A stretch of 64,000 nucleotides of DNA from Evansella cellulosilytica DSM 2522 (GCF_000177235.2 NC_014829.1:2480001-2544000), one strand, 5' to 3'; shown: positions 26,705 through 36,064, numbered from the stretch's first letter. Translations and numbers: made by a program. Notes: generated from the sequence alone by a model not told the origin.

Positions 26705-26795
26705 AGAGGTTGACTGAAAAGGTCTAATTATGAGGCACTGAAAAAGTATAAAACAACTTTTTCAGTGCCTTCTATTACCTTTTGAATCAACCTCT
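26705..26795. repeat. Nested family A hairpins, copies 7a and 7b
   Basis: Outer arms AGAGGTTGACTGAAAAGGT (26705-26723) and 26777-26795, 17 of 19 positions complementary. The loop holds a complete inner hairpin: GAGGCACTGAAAAAGT (26732-26747) and ACTTTTTCAGTGCC (26756-26769). One family member sits inside another. Confidence 0.85.
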
Positions 26796-26850
26796 TAAGT
26801 CACTCTTTTTTTATTCGCATACGTACTATGGATAACTATTTATCTTCTAA

Positions 26851-26864
26851 GTGATGTAGGTCAC
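26851..26864 (+). promoter_or_regulatory. CRP/FNR-like palindrome upstream of the ba3 oxidase operon
   Basis: GTGA-TGTAGG-TCAC. A -10-like TATAAA at 26890-26895 places the site centre about 44 bp before the likely transcript start. The same motif class is found before the CuA lipoprotein gene, suggesting joint oxygen or redox control of both units. Confidence 0.6.
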
Positions 26865-26921
26865 CTAGTTGATGGCGCTGTTCAATTACTATAAAAGAAA
26901 CAAGACAAAGGAGTGGAAAAC

Positions 26922-27074
26922 ATGGGGAGAGCAATGGAGAATCGAAAAGTCGATATTGATAAGAACGATGAAAAAAGGCCTTTAGTTGGTACGTGGTTTT
27001 CATTAGGAATAGTCGGTGTTTCGATTTTAGCAACTTACATCCTTTTAATAAGTATATATATGTTTCGATTATAA
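26922..27074 (+). CDS. Cytochrome c oxidase subunit IIa (ba3 type)
   Basis: A 50-residue protein: charged N-terminus (MGRAMENRKVDIDKND), the KRPLVGTWFSLGIV entry, and a single membrane helix to the end (MFRL). This is the layout of the subunit IIa that fills in the missing first helix of subunit II in ba3 oxidases. AAAGGAGTGG precedes the ATG, and the next gene starts 12 nt after the stop with its own AAGGAGG. Confidence 0.88.
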   Translation: MGRAMENRKVDIDKNDEKRPLVGTWFSLGIVGVSILATYILLISIYMFRL

Positions 27075-27086
27075 GGAGGAAATAAA

Positions 27087-27554
27087 ATGAAAATGCATCT
27101 TGATGAAAAGATTTGGCTTATATTAAGTTTTGGGATGATTTTAGGCTTTATGTTATTTACTGGTTACCAAACATTCGTGTTAGGCATGGGTCCTCCTAGT
27201 AGTATGGAAACGATTGACCCACAAAATGTAGAAGAGACTGAACCTTTTAATAATCCAGGCATAACACAAATTGGAGAAAATGAGTATGAAGTCGTTATGA
27301 TATTAGAGCTATTTATGTTCACGCCTGGAGATATAGAAATCCCAGCAGGTTCCACTGTCCATTTTACGATGACATCTAAAGATGTAACTCACGGGATTCA
27401 AGTTCCAGGTACGAACTTAAACGCGATGGTAACACCTGGTCATATTCAAAAAATCACACAAACGTTTCATGAACCTGGCGAGTATATCGTGCTTTGTAAT
27501 GAATATTGCGGTATTGGACATCAGCATATGGCAACAACCATCACTGTGAAATAA
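27087..27554 (+). CDS. cbaB: Cytochrome c oxidase subunit II, ba3 type
   Basis: A 155-residue protein with one N-terminal transmembrane helix (about 9-30) and an outside cupredoxin domain. CuA ligands are complete: THGIQ (His), CNEYCGIGHQHM (Cys, Cys, His, Met). It takes electrons from cytochrome c and passes them to subunit I. Shorter than aa3-type subunit II (one helix instead of two), as expected for ba3 enzymes that use a separate subunit IIa. ATG at 27087 follows AAGGAGG. Confidence 0.93.
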   Translation: MKMHLDEKIWLILSFGMILGFMLFTGYQTFVLGMGPPSSMETIDPQNVEETEPFNNPGITQIGENEYEVVMILELFMFTPGDIEIPAGSTVHFTMTSKDVTHGIQVPGTNLNAMVTPGHIQKITQTFHEPGEYIVLCNEYCGIGHQHMATTITVK

Positions 27555-27566
27555 GGGGGGAGCTTC

Positions 27567-29240
27567 GTGGAAGCAATTCATTCTATTAATCGTAAATCAA
27601 CTAACGTTCTCGGTATAAGTCGGGAGGACGCTCTATTATCGAAATCATATTTAATCGTGGCGTTTACAGCATTACTACTTGGTGGCTCATTAGGCATCTT
27701 ACAAGTACTTAATCGAGCTGGGCTTTTCGAATTACCACATTGGTTTGATTATTATCAAGTATTAACAGCACATGGTCTTCTATTAATACTCGTATTATCT
27801 GCATTTTTTACTATTGGTTATTTCTTTGCTGCTCATTCACACGCATTAGGAGGACTTTTGCCTAAAGTAAGAAAAATGGCTTGGATAGGCTTTGGAATGA
27901 AGATATTCGGCTTTGTTTTAGTTGTCATTCCAATAATTACTGGAGATGCTAGTGTCCTTTTTACCTTTTATCCTCCAATGGCAGCATCACCAATGTTTTA
28001 CTTTGGGCTAGTATTTATCGTACTTGGGGTATGGATGTGTGCCTTTGCTTCTTTTCGTCAAGTAGCTATTTGGCGTAAAAACAATAAAGGAGAACATTTA
28101 CCTATCATTTCCTATTTCGCTACAGGTGTATTTGTTCTACTCTTTTTCGGTAGTGTACCAGTTGCAATTGAAGTATTTATGATTATTCCATGGGTTCTAG
28201 AGTGGGTAGAAACTATTAATGTCATGCTTGCTAGAACATTGTTTTGGGCATTTGGTCATACTCTCGTAAACATTTGGTATTTAACAGCCATTTCAGCCTG
28301 GTATGTTGTTGTACCAAAGGTGATTGGTGGTAGGAGATTTAGCGACACATTAACACGAGTTGTTATTATTTTACTTGTCATTTTAAACATTCCAGGAGGG
28401 TTCCATCACCAAATCATTGATCCTGGGATTTCGGAATCTGTAAAGTTTTTACATGTCTTTATGAGTTTAGCTGTTGGCTTCCCTTCTTTAATGACTGCAT
28501 ATGCGATGTTTGCAACATTTGAAAGAACGTCTAGACGTAAGGGTGGAAAAGGTGTATTCGGTTGGATTAAAAAAATGCCGTGGGGAGACGTTCGCTTTCT
28601 TGCTCCTTTTTTAGCAATGCTTGCATTCATTCCCGGTGGAGCTGGTGGAATAGTACAAAGCACAAACCAATTAAACCAAGTCGTCCATAATACACTTTGG
28701 GTCGTCGGCCATTTTCACTTAACACTTGGAACAACTGTCGTCCTTACTTTCTTCGGGATTAGTTACTGGCTCGTGCCTTTTATCTCAAAACGAGTATTAA
28801 CTCCATCTATTAATAAGTTAGGTGTTATCACTTCACTTTTATGGGCTATTGGTATGGCAATTATGGCTGGTTCCATGCATGTAGTAGGATTATTAGGCTC
28901 ACCGCGGAGAACGTCCTATACAACATATGGAGATAACCTAACAGCACTTAGTTGGGATCCATATTTATTATTATTAGTCATTGGTGGTTTATTTCTACTA
29001 GTAGCTGGTGCTCTTCAAGTTTATGCAATCATTTACCTCATGTTCTTTGCACCTCAAGGGCAAACGGAATTTCCGATGGCTGATGTGGAGGAAGATGCAG
29101 TGAAAACACCATATTGGACAGAACGGTGGGGGATTATTATCTTTATTATGCTTTTAGTCATTGCAATGGGCTACGTCATACCGATAGTAGAATTTATCGT
29201 TCATGCACCGCCAGGATCCCCTCCTTTTAGAACATGGTAA
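27567..29240 (+). CDS. cbaA: Cytochrome c oxidase subunit I, ba3 type
   Basis: A 557-residue heme-copper oxidase with about 13 membrane helices. Visible metal ligands and marks: TAHGLL near residue 70 (low-spin heme His), GHTLVNIWYL (CuB His), HHQIIDPG near 278 (CuB pair) and VGHFHLTLG near 380 (heme ligands). It reduces oxygen to water and pumps protons in the cytoplasmic membrane. The GTG at 27567 follows GGGGGG. Operon with subunits IIa and II; ba3 members have high oxygen affinity, matching the FNR-like site upstream. Confidence 0.95.
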   Translation: MEAIHSINRKSTNVLGISREDALLSKSYLIVAFTALLLGGSLGILQVLNRAGLFELPHWFDYYQVLTAHGLLLILVLSAFFTIGYFFAAHSHALGGLLPKVRKMAWIGFGMKIFGFVLVVIPIITGDASVLFTFYPPMAASPMFYFGLVFIVLGVWMCAFASFRQVAIWRKNNKGEHLPIISYFATGVFVLLFFGSVPVAIEVFMIIPWVLEWVETINVMLARTLFWAFGHTLVNIWYLTAISAWYVVVPKVIGGRRFSDTLTRVVIILLVILNIPGGFHHQIIDPGISESVKFLHVFMSLAVGFPSLMTAYAMFATFERTSRRKGGKGVFGWIKKMPWGDVRFLAPFLAMLAFIPGGAGGIVQSTNQLNQVVHNTLWVVGHFHLTLGTTVVLTFFGISYWLVPFISKRVLTPSINKLGVITSLLWAIGMAIMAGSMHVVGLLGSPRRTSYTTYGDNLTALSWDPYLLLLVIGGLFLLVAGALQVYAIIYLMFFAPQGQTEFPMADVEEDAVKTPYWTERWGIIIFIMLLVIAMGYVIPIVEFIVHAPPGSPPFRTW

Positions 29241-29282
29241 GTGATAACGCCTTATAATAGGTAACTTATTTGTTTTTCGCAA

Positions 29283-29310
29283 GAGATAGCTCGTCAAGTG
29301 GGCTATCTCT
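29283..29310 (+). terminator. Terminator after cbaA
   Basis: GAGATAGC / CTATCTC stem followed by TTCC and T-rich bases. May only partly stop transcription into the SCO gene. Confidence 0.65.
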
Positions 29311-29343
29311 TCCTATTAATCTATTTCTTAGGAAGTGACACAT

Positions 29344-29979
29344 TTGAAAAAAATTCAACGAACTACCCTATCTTCTATTATCGTTCTTTTATTTGGATTC
29401 ACGATTTTTTTTATTGGAACTGACGGCTTTAAAGCATTTACAGCTGAAACAGCAAGAGTAAATGCTTTAATTGATGCTAAACCATCCTTTCCTCAAGTGA
29501 CATTAGAGGATAGCAACGGAAGAACGTATACACTGTCCGAGTTTGAAGGAAAATATGTGTTTATTACCTTTATTTACACTTCATGTGGAACGGTATGTCC
29601 GATGATGGAACTAAATATGAGAGATGTACTTCACGGAATTCCTAGTACGTATATCGGAAAAGATATTATATTTCTCAGTATTAGCTTTGATCCTGAACGA
29701 GACGATCCTGAAACACTTGATGCGTATAAAGACTATTTTAGTGCGGATGGTGAGTTGTGGAGAATGGCAAGAGTGAATAATGCGGAAGAATTGGACGCTT
29801 TATTAGAGACCTTCGGCGTTATCGTAATACCAGACGGTAGTGGTGACTTTTCGCATAACTCCGCATTTTATTTAGTAGATCAATCTGGAATCTTAATTGA
29901 TGTCATGGACTACACTGATGTTGATACGGCTACTAAAAAACTATTAGACCTTTTAGAAAACGAAACGGAGGAAAAATAA
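29344..29979 (+). CDS. SCO1/SenC-family copper chaperone
   Basis: A 211-residue protein; TTG at 29344 follows AGGAAGTG, with a GTG at 29335 as alternative. One N-terminal membrane helix then a thioredoxin-like domain with the copper site CGTVC and the distant His in FSHNSAFYLVD. It delivers copper to CuA of oxidase subunit II on the outer face. Directly abuts the next gene. Confidence 0.93.
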   Translation: MKKIQRTTLSSIIVLLFGFTIFFIGTDGFKAFTAETARVNALIDAKPSFPQVTLEDSNGRTYTLSEFEGKYVFITFIYTSCGTVCPMMELNMRDVLHGIPSTYIGKDIIFLSISFDPERDDPETLDAYKDYFSADGELWRMARVNNAEELDALLETFGVIVIPDGSGDFSHNSAFYLVDQSGILIDVMDYTDVDTATKKLLDLLENETEEK

Positions 29980-30537
29980 ATGTCACAAGTAAAAATCGGT
30001 ATATTTTTGTTTTTTGTTTTGGCATTACCTCCTGTAACAAACTTACTAGAGTCCATCATGATTATTCATATGCATATGCAAATGCCCTTATTAATTATTT
30101 CAGGTTTCCTAATCGCACCAATATTTCAAAAAATGTTTCCACTGTTTTTTTCAAAATGGAATGAGAATGGAACACCAGGAATTTTATTATTCGTGTTAAT
30201 CATGATATATTGGATGATTCCTAGAACAATGGATGATGCATTAACAAGTGACATTGTGCAATTATTCAAATTTATAAGCCTCACCTTCCTTGCTGGTGTC
30301 CCTTTAAGAGATAGTTGGAAAAAGATTACAAATAAAATAAAAACTTTTATCATTATCTTTTTTACAATAACTTTTTATGCAATGGGAATCGTTTATATAT
30401 CATGGCCAGACCAACTTTGTAATAATTACTTAATTATTGAGCAAATAACTCTTGGTTGGGGGTTTATTACAATGGCAATATGTTCAACTATTTATCTTAG
30501 TTATACAGCCATAATAAATCCTGCAGAGTATGAATAA
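29980..30537 (+). CDS. Membrane protein in the ba3 oxidase cluster
   Basis: A 185-residue protein of about six helices that starts at the base after the SCO stop codon. HMHMQMPLLIISGFLIAP near 25-45 is His/Met-rich and resembles parts of CtaG_Caa3-type assembly proteins, which suggests copper or oxidase assembly. Half the length of CtaG, so the assignment is tentative. Confidence 0.7.
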   Translation: MSQVKIGIFLFFVLALPPVTNLLESIMIIHMHMQMPLLIISGFLIAPIFQKMFPLFFSKWNENGTPGILLFVLIMIYWMIPRTMDDALTSDIVQLFKFISLTFLAGVPLRDSWKKITNKIKTFIIIFFTITFYAMGIVYISWPDQLCNNYLIIEQITLGWGFITMAICSTIYLSYTAIINPAEYE

Positions 30538-30542
30538 GTCTT

Positions 30543-30562
30543 GATGGAATGCTCGTTCCATC
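30543..30562 (+). terminator. Hairpin after the oxidase cluster
   Basis: GATGGAA / TTCCATC stem with a 6-nt loop just after the stop at 30537; no strong T-run. Confidence 0.5.
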
Positions 30563-30640
30563 TCCTAGTGAAATTATACTTACTAATCAATAAGGATAAT
30601 ATGATATAATAGATAAAATTGAAGTGAAAGGAGGTAAATA

Positions 30641-31123
30641 ATGAATACAAAAACAAATGATACACCTAGTTTGCAGCATATTAAAAGTGCATTGTATACT
30701 GTTAACCGCCACGCAAAGACGGCGTTAGATTCTCGTGAGTTATATTATTTAAAGAGGAAAACATTAAAGAAATTAGTTGAAGAGAACCTAGCAGAAAAAA
30801 TATGCCTTGAATATAGTTTAAACCCAAGCAAAGGATTTCAAAGCTCTGTAGTACTTGTAAGAGTAGGTCATTCTAAAAGCAAGGAACCATTTTACTTTCA
30901 TACAATAGCAGAAAAAAGTGATTTTAAGCTAGAGCACAAAGGTAAGATAAACCAATCCATCCAGAACCCTCGCGTCCAAATGGCGTTAGTAACTGCAAAA
31001 AGTATTCTTTATAAATACTTAGGAGAAACCCCAAAACAGAAAAAAACCTCTCATAAGAATAAAAATAAAAAGCTAGAAAGTGTATTCGTATCTTCCTATT
31101 TAGATGGGAGAAAAAGATTTTAA
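30641..31123 (+). CDS. ykyB: YkyB-family protein
   Basis: A 160-residue basic soluble protein matching B. subtilis YkyB: SALYTVNRHAKTA at 16-28, LKRKTLKKLV, and the spaced region YFHTIAEKSDF followed by NQSIQNPR. Function of the family is unknown. ATG at 30641 follows AAAGGAGG. Monocistronic. Confidence 0.85.
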   Translation: MNTKTNDTPSLQHIKSALYTVNRHAKTALDSRELYYLKRKTLKKLVEENLAEKICLEYSLNPSKGFQSSVVLVRVGHSKSKEPFYFHTIAEKSDFKLEHKGKINQSIQNPRVQMALVTAKSILYKYLGETPKQKKTSHKNKNKKLESVFVSSYLDGRKRF

Positions 31124-31144
31124 GAAAAAACTTGAGGGTGTCAA

Positions 31145-31191
31145 AGAGGTTGACTCAAAAGATCAAATTTTTACTTTTTAAGTCAACCTCC
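31145..31191. repeat. Family A hairpin, copy 8
   Basis: AGAGGTTGACTCAAAAGAT (31145-31163) and 31172-31191, same arm sequence as the outer pair at 26705-26795. A stray GAGGGTGTCAA just upstream (31134) looks like a remnant arm. Confidence 0.8.
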
Positions 31192-31218
31192 AAGCAATAT
31201 ACGGAGCAGCCCAATCTC

Positions 31219-31254
31219 TTAAAGCCTACTATAAGTGTCTATAGTTGGTGCAAG
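31219..31254. repeat. Family B hairpin
   Basis: CTTAAAGCCTACTATAAGTG then TATAGTTGG; shares the CACTATAAGTG-type core with 36031-36064, 55612-55652 and 61008-61041 and lies right after a family A copy. Confidence 0.6.
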
Positions 31255-31340
31255 TGTAGCTTTTCTTAGGTCTTTTATATACTTATGGGCCCCAATCTTT
31301 TGTAACTCACATTACATAATACATGGCTCTTACTCGTTTT

Positions 31341-32108
31341 TTAAACCTCTACAATTAACAATTCCTCTGCTTGTTCTCCATATGTACCTTGCATAATTAC
31401 GTTCCCATCTCTACCAACGGCTAACGAGCAACCTATCACCTTCCATTCATTCCATTCTCCACCTTTTATTACTCCAACATTACTTACCCCAATAACAGCC
31501 ATGTGATATTTGTTTGCTAAGTTTTTATATGGGTCAACCCACTCTTGACCATAAGGCTCTTTTTCATTATTGTGATCTCGTCTAACAGCCCATGAGCAAG
31601 GAGACAACAGGATACGTGCACCCATTAAACCTATCGTATTCCCAATTGGATCATTTTCCGCACGAAGATCTGCACAAACTGCTAAACCAATTCTACCAAA
31701 TTCAGTATCAATGACGTTCGTCCTATCACCGACAGAATAAACGTCAAGAGCAAAATCTAATTCATTAATTTTTCGATGCTTTAAAATAATTTCTCCTACA
31801 TTAGAAATCATAATAGCCGTATTATAAAGATGATTTCCGCACCTTTCTGTTAAACCCACAACTACATGAATGTTTAGCTCTTTCGCAATATCACAAAACA
31901 CGTCGCTGCAATATCCCGGTATCGGATAAGCCATATCCTTTGCACGAGGATATGTCCACCCTATGTCCATGCATTCAGGTAAAACGACAATGCTGCAACC
32001 TTTCGCTGCAGCTTCGCGAACCATCGTACAGGCGCGAGCTATATTTACATCTATTTGCCCAGCCTCAACTAACATTTGGATCATTCCAATTTTCACCTTA
32101 TTTGTCAT
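31341..32108 (-). CDS. Carbon-nitrogen hydrolase (nitrilase superfamily)
   Basis: A 255-residue protein; the ATG at 32108 follows GGAGG, which overlaps an in-frame ATG at 32120. The nitrilase catalytic triad is visible: Glu in VVLPECMD, Lys in HRKINELD, Cys in GLAVCADLR. The family cleaves non-peptide C-N bonds in amides, carbamoyl groups or ureido acids. Substrate cannot be told. Cytoplasmic, single gene beside an ABC ATPase. Confidence 0.87.
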   Translation of the reverse strand: MTNKVKIGMIQMLVEAGQIDVNIARACTMVREAAAKGCSIVVLPECMDIGWTYPRAKDMAYPIPGYCSDVFCDIAKELNIHVVVGLTERCGNHLYNTAIMISNVGEIILKHRKINELDFALDVYSVGDRTNVIDTEFGRIGLAVCADLRAENDPIGNTIGLMGARILLSPCSWAVRRDHNNEKEPYGQEWVDPYKNLANKYHMAVIGVSNVGVIKGGEWNEWKVIGCSLAVGRDGNVIMQGTYGEQAEELLIVEV

Positions 32109-32172
32109 ATGTACCTCCATAAACTGCGATTAAGATCCTTTACTTTCATATATCTCCAAGTAATAGTTAAAC

Positions 32173-32955
32173 TTAACTGTTTTTTATTGATAATAATGGC
32201 CGATTGTGATTCCAATTTACACTGACTGAAAAGTCGAAGAATTTTGATAGATTCTCTCCAGTGAGCAATGTTTTAATATTTCCAGAAGCAAAAACTTGTC
32301 CTTGTTTTAATAATAGTATTTTATTAAATACAGGCAGAATTTCTTCAGCATAATGAGTAATAAAAATAATTGTTGGTCCATTTGGATTCTTTGCAATTTG
32401 GTCGATGGATTGTAGTAATTTTTCTCTTGCAATAAAATCTAGACCATTTGTCGGTTCGTCTAAAATGAGTAATGCAGGATCTGCCATTAAAGCACGAGCA
32501 ATTAATACTCTCTGTTTTTCCCCTTGAGATAATGTTTCATAGTTACGATTTGCATGCGATAAGCACTCTAACTGCTCTAGCAAGGAAACTGCTTTTTTCC
32601 TCATGGCGTCAGTAGGCGTTTCGTATAGACCAATTGATGCGAAAGCACCACTAAGAACTACTTCGAATGCATTATCACCTAAATGAATCTTTTCTTGTAG
32701 GGAAGCTGATACAAAACCAATCTTCGAGCGGAGTTGTTCTGCTAAATACGTTTTTCCAAATTCCATTCCTAGAACAGTTACTTGGCCTTTTGTCGGAAAA
32801 TAATAGGCATTTATCAAATTTAACAGTGCAGTTTTACCAGCCCCATTTAAGCCATAAACTGTCCAATGTTCTCCCTTATTTACGTGCCAAGTAATGTCTT
32901 GTAGCAGCCAATTCCCCTCTCGTTTTAAATAAACATTTTCCATCTTTAAAACCAA
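32173..32955 (-). CDS. ABC transporter ATP-binding protein
   Basis: A 260-residue ATPase: Walker A GLNGAGKT at about 35-42, signature LSQGEKQR, Walker B ALLILDEPTNGLD, and the switch His in IFITH. TTG at 32955 follows AAGGAGGG. No permease gene is adjacent, as in the YlmA/ModF-like stand-alone group; a role in molybdate or other ion handling or in translation is unclear. Confidence 0.9.
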   Translation of the reverse strand: MVLKMENVYLKREGNWLLQDITWHVNKGEHWTVYGLNGAGKTALLNLINAYYFPTKGQVTVLGMEFGKTYLAEQLRSKIGFVSASLQEKIHLGDNAFEVVLSGAFASIGLYETPTDAMRKKAVSLLEQLECLSHANRNYETLSQGEKQRVLIARALMADPALLILDEPTNGLDFIAREKLLQSIDQIAKNPNGPTIIFITHYAEEILPVFNKILLLKQGQVFASGNIKTLLTGENLSKFFDFSVSVNWNHNRPLLSIKNS

Positions 32956-33104
32956 GCTATTCCCTCCTTCATAAGAAGAAACTTTATCAAAACCTGCCGT
33001 CTATTAAAATTAGATTTTCATAGTTATCGTAGCTTTAAACTGATTTTAAAACAAGATCTATGAATATTAGAGTGATAAAATATTTTGGCACTTTGATTTT
33101 TCTA

Positions 33105-34229
33105 TTAAACATTGACTTTTTTTATTTCTGTTTTTAACTCCTTGTATACTCGATTACCTTCATAAAAGAACAACTTTATCGTTTCTGTAAGAATTTTTCT
33201 GTTTTCTGGTTCCATACTACTCACGATTTTGATTATTTCAACGATTTTTCTCCACTTATCTTGAGTCAAATCATCTATCGTTTTTACATTAGTTGTATCA
33301 AAAATAATAAACAATGCATCTACAAATTGACTTCGCTGTGACTCATCCATTTTATTTAACAGTGATTTTAATGTGCCATCAACAATTCTACTTTCTTTCG
33401 TTACACTTTTCACACAAATAAAGTTACTTCCTAAAACTTCCCATGACATTGGATCATGCTGCATCATTACTTTCCTACTGCTTTTTACGATAACGAATTC
33501 TTCTTCATGCTCAAGCATCATTCCTACAATGGAGGATTGTGGTATAATCGTTTTCACCTTACCTAGCATTTCTTTATATTCTTTACATTCAATTACATCT
33601 CTATGAAATCCGGGTCCATCGTTATTGTATACTGAAATAATTCGTGTTTTAGTAGAATCATTACACTTAATAGCAGCATAAACAGCTAAGTTCCCACCTT
33701 TGGAATGTCCTCCTAATATTAATTGTTTATTCGTGCTTCCAACAGCTGTCTCTAAATAATTTATAGCCTCTATTTGGGCAGGAACAGGAGACATAAACGT
33801 CATATTAAAATTTTCCTTCCACCCAACTATTGTATTATCTGTCCCACGAAAAGCAACAAATATAGTATCTTTATTGATAGAAATATTAATGGCAGAAAAT
33901 TGCTTATGCTCATTATAATCAATAATATTGACATACTTTGAAAGAGTAAGATTCGAAAACCGTTCACTTTTAGCTATGCGTTTAAACAGTTTTATAGACT
34001 CCTTTATTAAAGGAGAAAGAGTATTCGTTCCTTCTTCTCTATTGAGTTTATCAAATAAATCAGCGGCGCATTTTATAGTAATGCTCTTTGAACAGTGTAA
34101 ATCGGGTACAATTTTTTCAAAGTTTACATATGACAATTGAGATAAAATGAGATTATCAACATCATTAAATGGTGCTTGGTCAAAGGTTAAGTCTCCTCGC
34201 CAATCTATATAATCCAACATATTTGCCAA
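33105..34229 (-). CDS. Mbeg1-like lipase/esterase (DUF2974)
   Basis: A 374-residue alpha/beta-hydrolase. N-terminal MLDYIDWRGDLTF is the family mark; the nucleophile elbow is GGHSKGG (Ser). A Lipase_3-like middle (AFRGTDNTIVGWKENF) is clear. The substrate is unknown. No signal peptide, so cytoplasmic. Single gene. Confidence 0.87.
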   Translation of the reverse strand: MANMLDYIDWRGDLTFDQAPFNDVDNLILSQLSYVNFEKIVPDLHCSKSITIKCAADLFDKLNREEGTNTLSPLIKESIKLFKRIAKSERFSNLTLSKYVNIIDYNEHKQFSAINISINKDTIFVAFRGTDNTIVGWKENFNMTFMSPVPAQIEAINYLETAVGSTNKQLILGGHSKGGNLAVYAAIKCNDSTKTRIISVYNNDGPGFHRDVIECKEYKEMLGKVKTIIPQSSIVGMMLEHEEEFVIVKSSRKVMMQHDPMSWEVLGSNFICVKSVTKESRIVDGTLKSLLNKMDESQRSQFVDALFIIFDTTNVKTIDDLTQDKWRKIVEIIKIVSSMEPENRKILTETIKLFFYEGNRVYKELKTEIKKVNV

Positions 34230-34462
34230 CTTTTATCACCCTTTTTAATAATGAATCCGTTATATACATATCATTAATAATTATAATGTAAATATATTAA
34301 TATATGTTTCATATTTCAATATTTTAACTTTAACTAAATATATGGCATGATATTATAGAACCTATGTAAAAATAGAAGCTATCACCTTTAAAAAACGAAA
34401 TCATTAATGTTAAATTCAAACATGTTAATTATTTTATTACATCAATAGTTTTAGGAGGACTC

Positions 34463-35644
34463 ATGACTAGTACATCAAGTGAGATAGAACATTCATTTAA
34501 AATTTTAAGAATTTTTAACTTTGCCATTTACGGCACTATGGCTTTACTAATGCCTTACTTACCTTTATATTTTCAAGGTGCTGGATTTACCAATGTGCAA
34601 ATAGGTATTTTAATGGCATCTGGTCCATTCGTTTCACTTATTGCAAACCCATTTTGGGGATATTGGAGTGATAAACTCCAAAATACGCGTAAAGTACTGA
34701 CCATCATGTTAATTGGAAACCTTATTTTAAGCCAGATTTTCTTCCAAATGACAATCTTCGTTTATGTTTTTGCGATTATGCTCTTCTTCTTTTTTTTCCA
34801 GACAGCTTTAAATCCGATGAGTAATAGTATCATTTTACATGCGATACAAAATACACGTTACCAGTTTGGGACGTTTCGTTTATGGGGGTCACTTGGATTT
34901 GCTATTATGGCAGGAGTGGCAAGCCCATTTATACAAATGATTGGTACTGAAAATCTTGGGTACATATATGGTGCATTTATGATCGTTGTAATTTTTCTTT
35001 GCTTTGGTTTACCATCGCAAGGAAAGGCATCTGGCAAGGTTTCATTTAGTGGTTTTACAAAGCTCTTTAAAAATGGATATTTTACAGCATTTTTACTACT
35101 AGGTATTCTTATCTCTATCCCAAATCGTATGAATGCAACGTTTATTTCCATCTTTATTAGTGACTTAGGCGGTGGTGAAATATATGTTGGGGCATCTTGG
35201 TTATTAGCAGCTATATTGGAGGTTCCGGTCTTTTTAATTTTAGACCGCTATTTACGTCATTCTGAAAGGTTAATGATGGGATTATTAGGATTAGTGAGTT
35301 TGCTATTTGCAATTAGATGGTTATTAATGAGTATTGCCCCTACACCATTATCCATTACTTTTATACAGCTTTTACACGGATTTAGCTTTGGGATCTACTT
35401 TTACACTGGAACGCAACTCTGCGCTTTACTTATCCCTGACAAATACCGGGCAAGTGGGCAAGCACTTTATGCACTAGCCTGGATGGGGGTCTCTGGGATA
35501 ATCGCAGGCGTAATAGGTGGTTGGATTTTTGATACGTTAGGTGCACGCCAAATGTACTCTGTTGGGATGTGGATGTCTATCATTGGTGCTCTCGGATTTG
35601 CTTTTATTTGGATGTTACAAAAAAACAGAGGTAAACGGAGCTAG
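34463..35644 (+). CDS. MFS transporter (MFS_1_like / PPP-type)
   Basis: A 393-residue protein with 12 membrane helices. It begins with FNFAIYGTMALLMPYLPLYF and carries the WGYWSDKLQNTRK loop between helices 2 and 3, typical of the nucleoside/phenylpropionate-like MFS group. The transported compound is not identifiable. ATG at 34463 follows AGGAGG. Confidence 0.88.
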   Translation: MTSTSSEIEHSFKILRIFNFAIYGTMALLMPYLPLYFQGAGFTNVQIGILMASGPFVSLIANPFWGYWSDKLQNTRKVLTIMLIGNLILSQIFFQMTIFVYVFAIMLFFFFFQTALNPMSNSIILHAIQNTRYQFGTFRLWGSLGFAIMAGVASPFIQMIGTENLGYIYGAFMIVVIFLCFGLPSQGKASGKVSFSGFTKLFKNGYFTAFLLLGILISIPNRMNATFISIFISDLGGGEIYVGASWLLAAILEVPVFLILDRYLRHSERLMMGLLGLVSLLFAIRWLLMSIAPTPLSITFIQLLHGFSFGIYFYTGTQLCALLIPDKYRASGQALYALAWMGVSGIIAGVIGGWIFDTLGARQMYSVGMWMSIIGALGFAFIWMLQKNRGKRS

Positions 35645-35768
35645 TAATGCTACCACTTCTAGTACGTAAACGAATAATTCATTCTAATCGATTATCCTCA
35701 AGTAAAGTGTATTAATTTCACGTTTATAACAAATATTAACATTGTTAGAAATTTAAGGAGGGATTACA

Positions 35769-35948
35769 ATGGATGCACAAAGAGCGCAGGAAATTTGTTC
35801 TTCTACTGAGATGAAAAGTGTACTCTACAACGGTCAACAAATTTATATTGAGCATGTCGACCAAGGGACTGGGCAAGCTACTATTCATCCGTTAGACGAT
35901 CCAAATAAAAAGCAAAGCGTCTCAGTTACAGAGTTAACAGAACAGTAA
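35769..35948 (+). CDS. sspH: Small acid-soluble spore protein H
   Basis: A 59-residue protein MDAQRAQEICSSTEMK..., matching SspH: RAQEI start, MKSVLYNGQQIYIEHVD, and a C-terminal VSVTELTE. Made in the forespore under sigma G in known bacilli and located in the spore core. AAGGAGG precedes the ATG. Confidence 0.95.
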   Translation: MDAQRAQEICSSTEMKSVLYNGQQIYIEHVDQGTGQATIHPLDDPNKKQSVSVTELTEQ

Positions 35949-35960
35949 AATGAAAAAGTG

Positions 35961-35998
35961 GGCGACTCATAAGGTTTATTTTTACCTATTGAGTCGCC
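35961..35998. repeat. Family A hairpin, copy 9
   Basis: GGCGACTCATAAGGT ... ACCTATTGAGTCGCC, just after sspH; probable terminator. A family B hairpin follows 33 nt on. Confidence 0.75.
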
Positions 35999-36030
35999 TT
36001 TTTGTGCAATGTGTGGAACTTTCGTAGTCA

Positions 36031-36064
36031 CTTAAAAGTTCACTATAAGTGGCCTATAGTGGGC
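36031..36064. repeat. Family B hairpin
   Basis: TTAAAAGTTCACTATAAGTGG then CCTATAGTGGGC, near-symmetrical, after copy 9 of family A. Confidence 0.6.
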
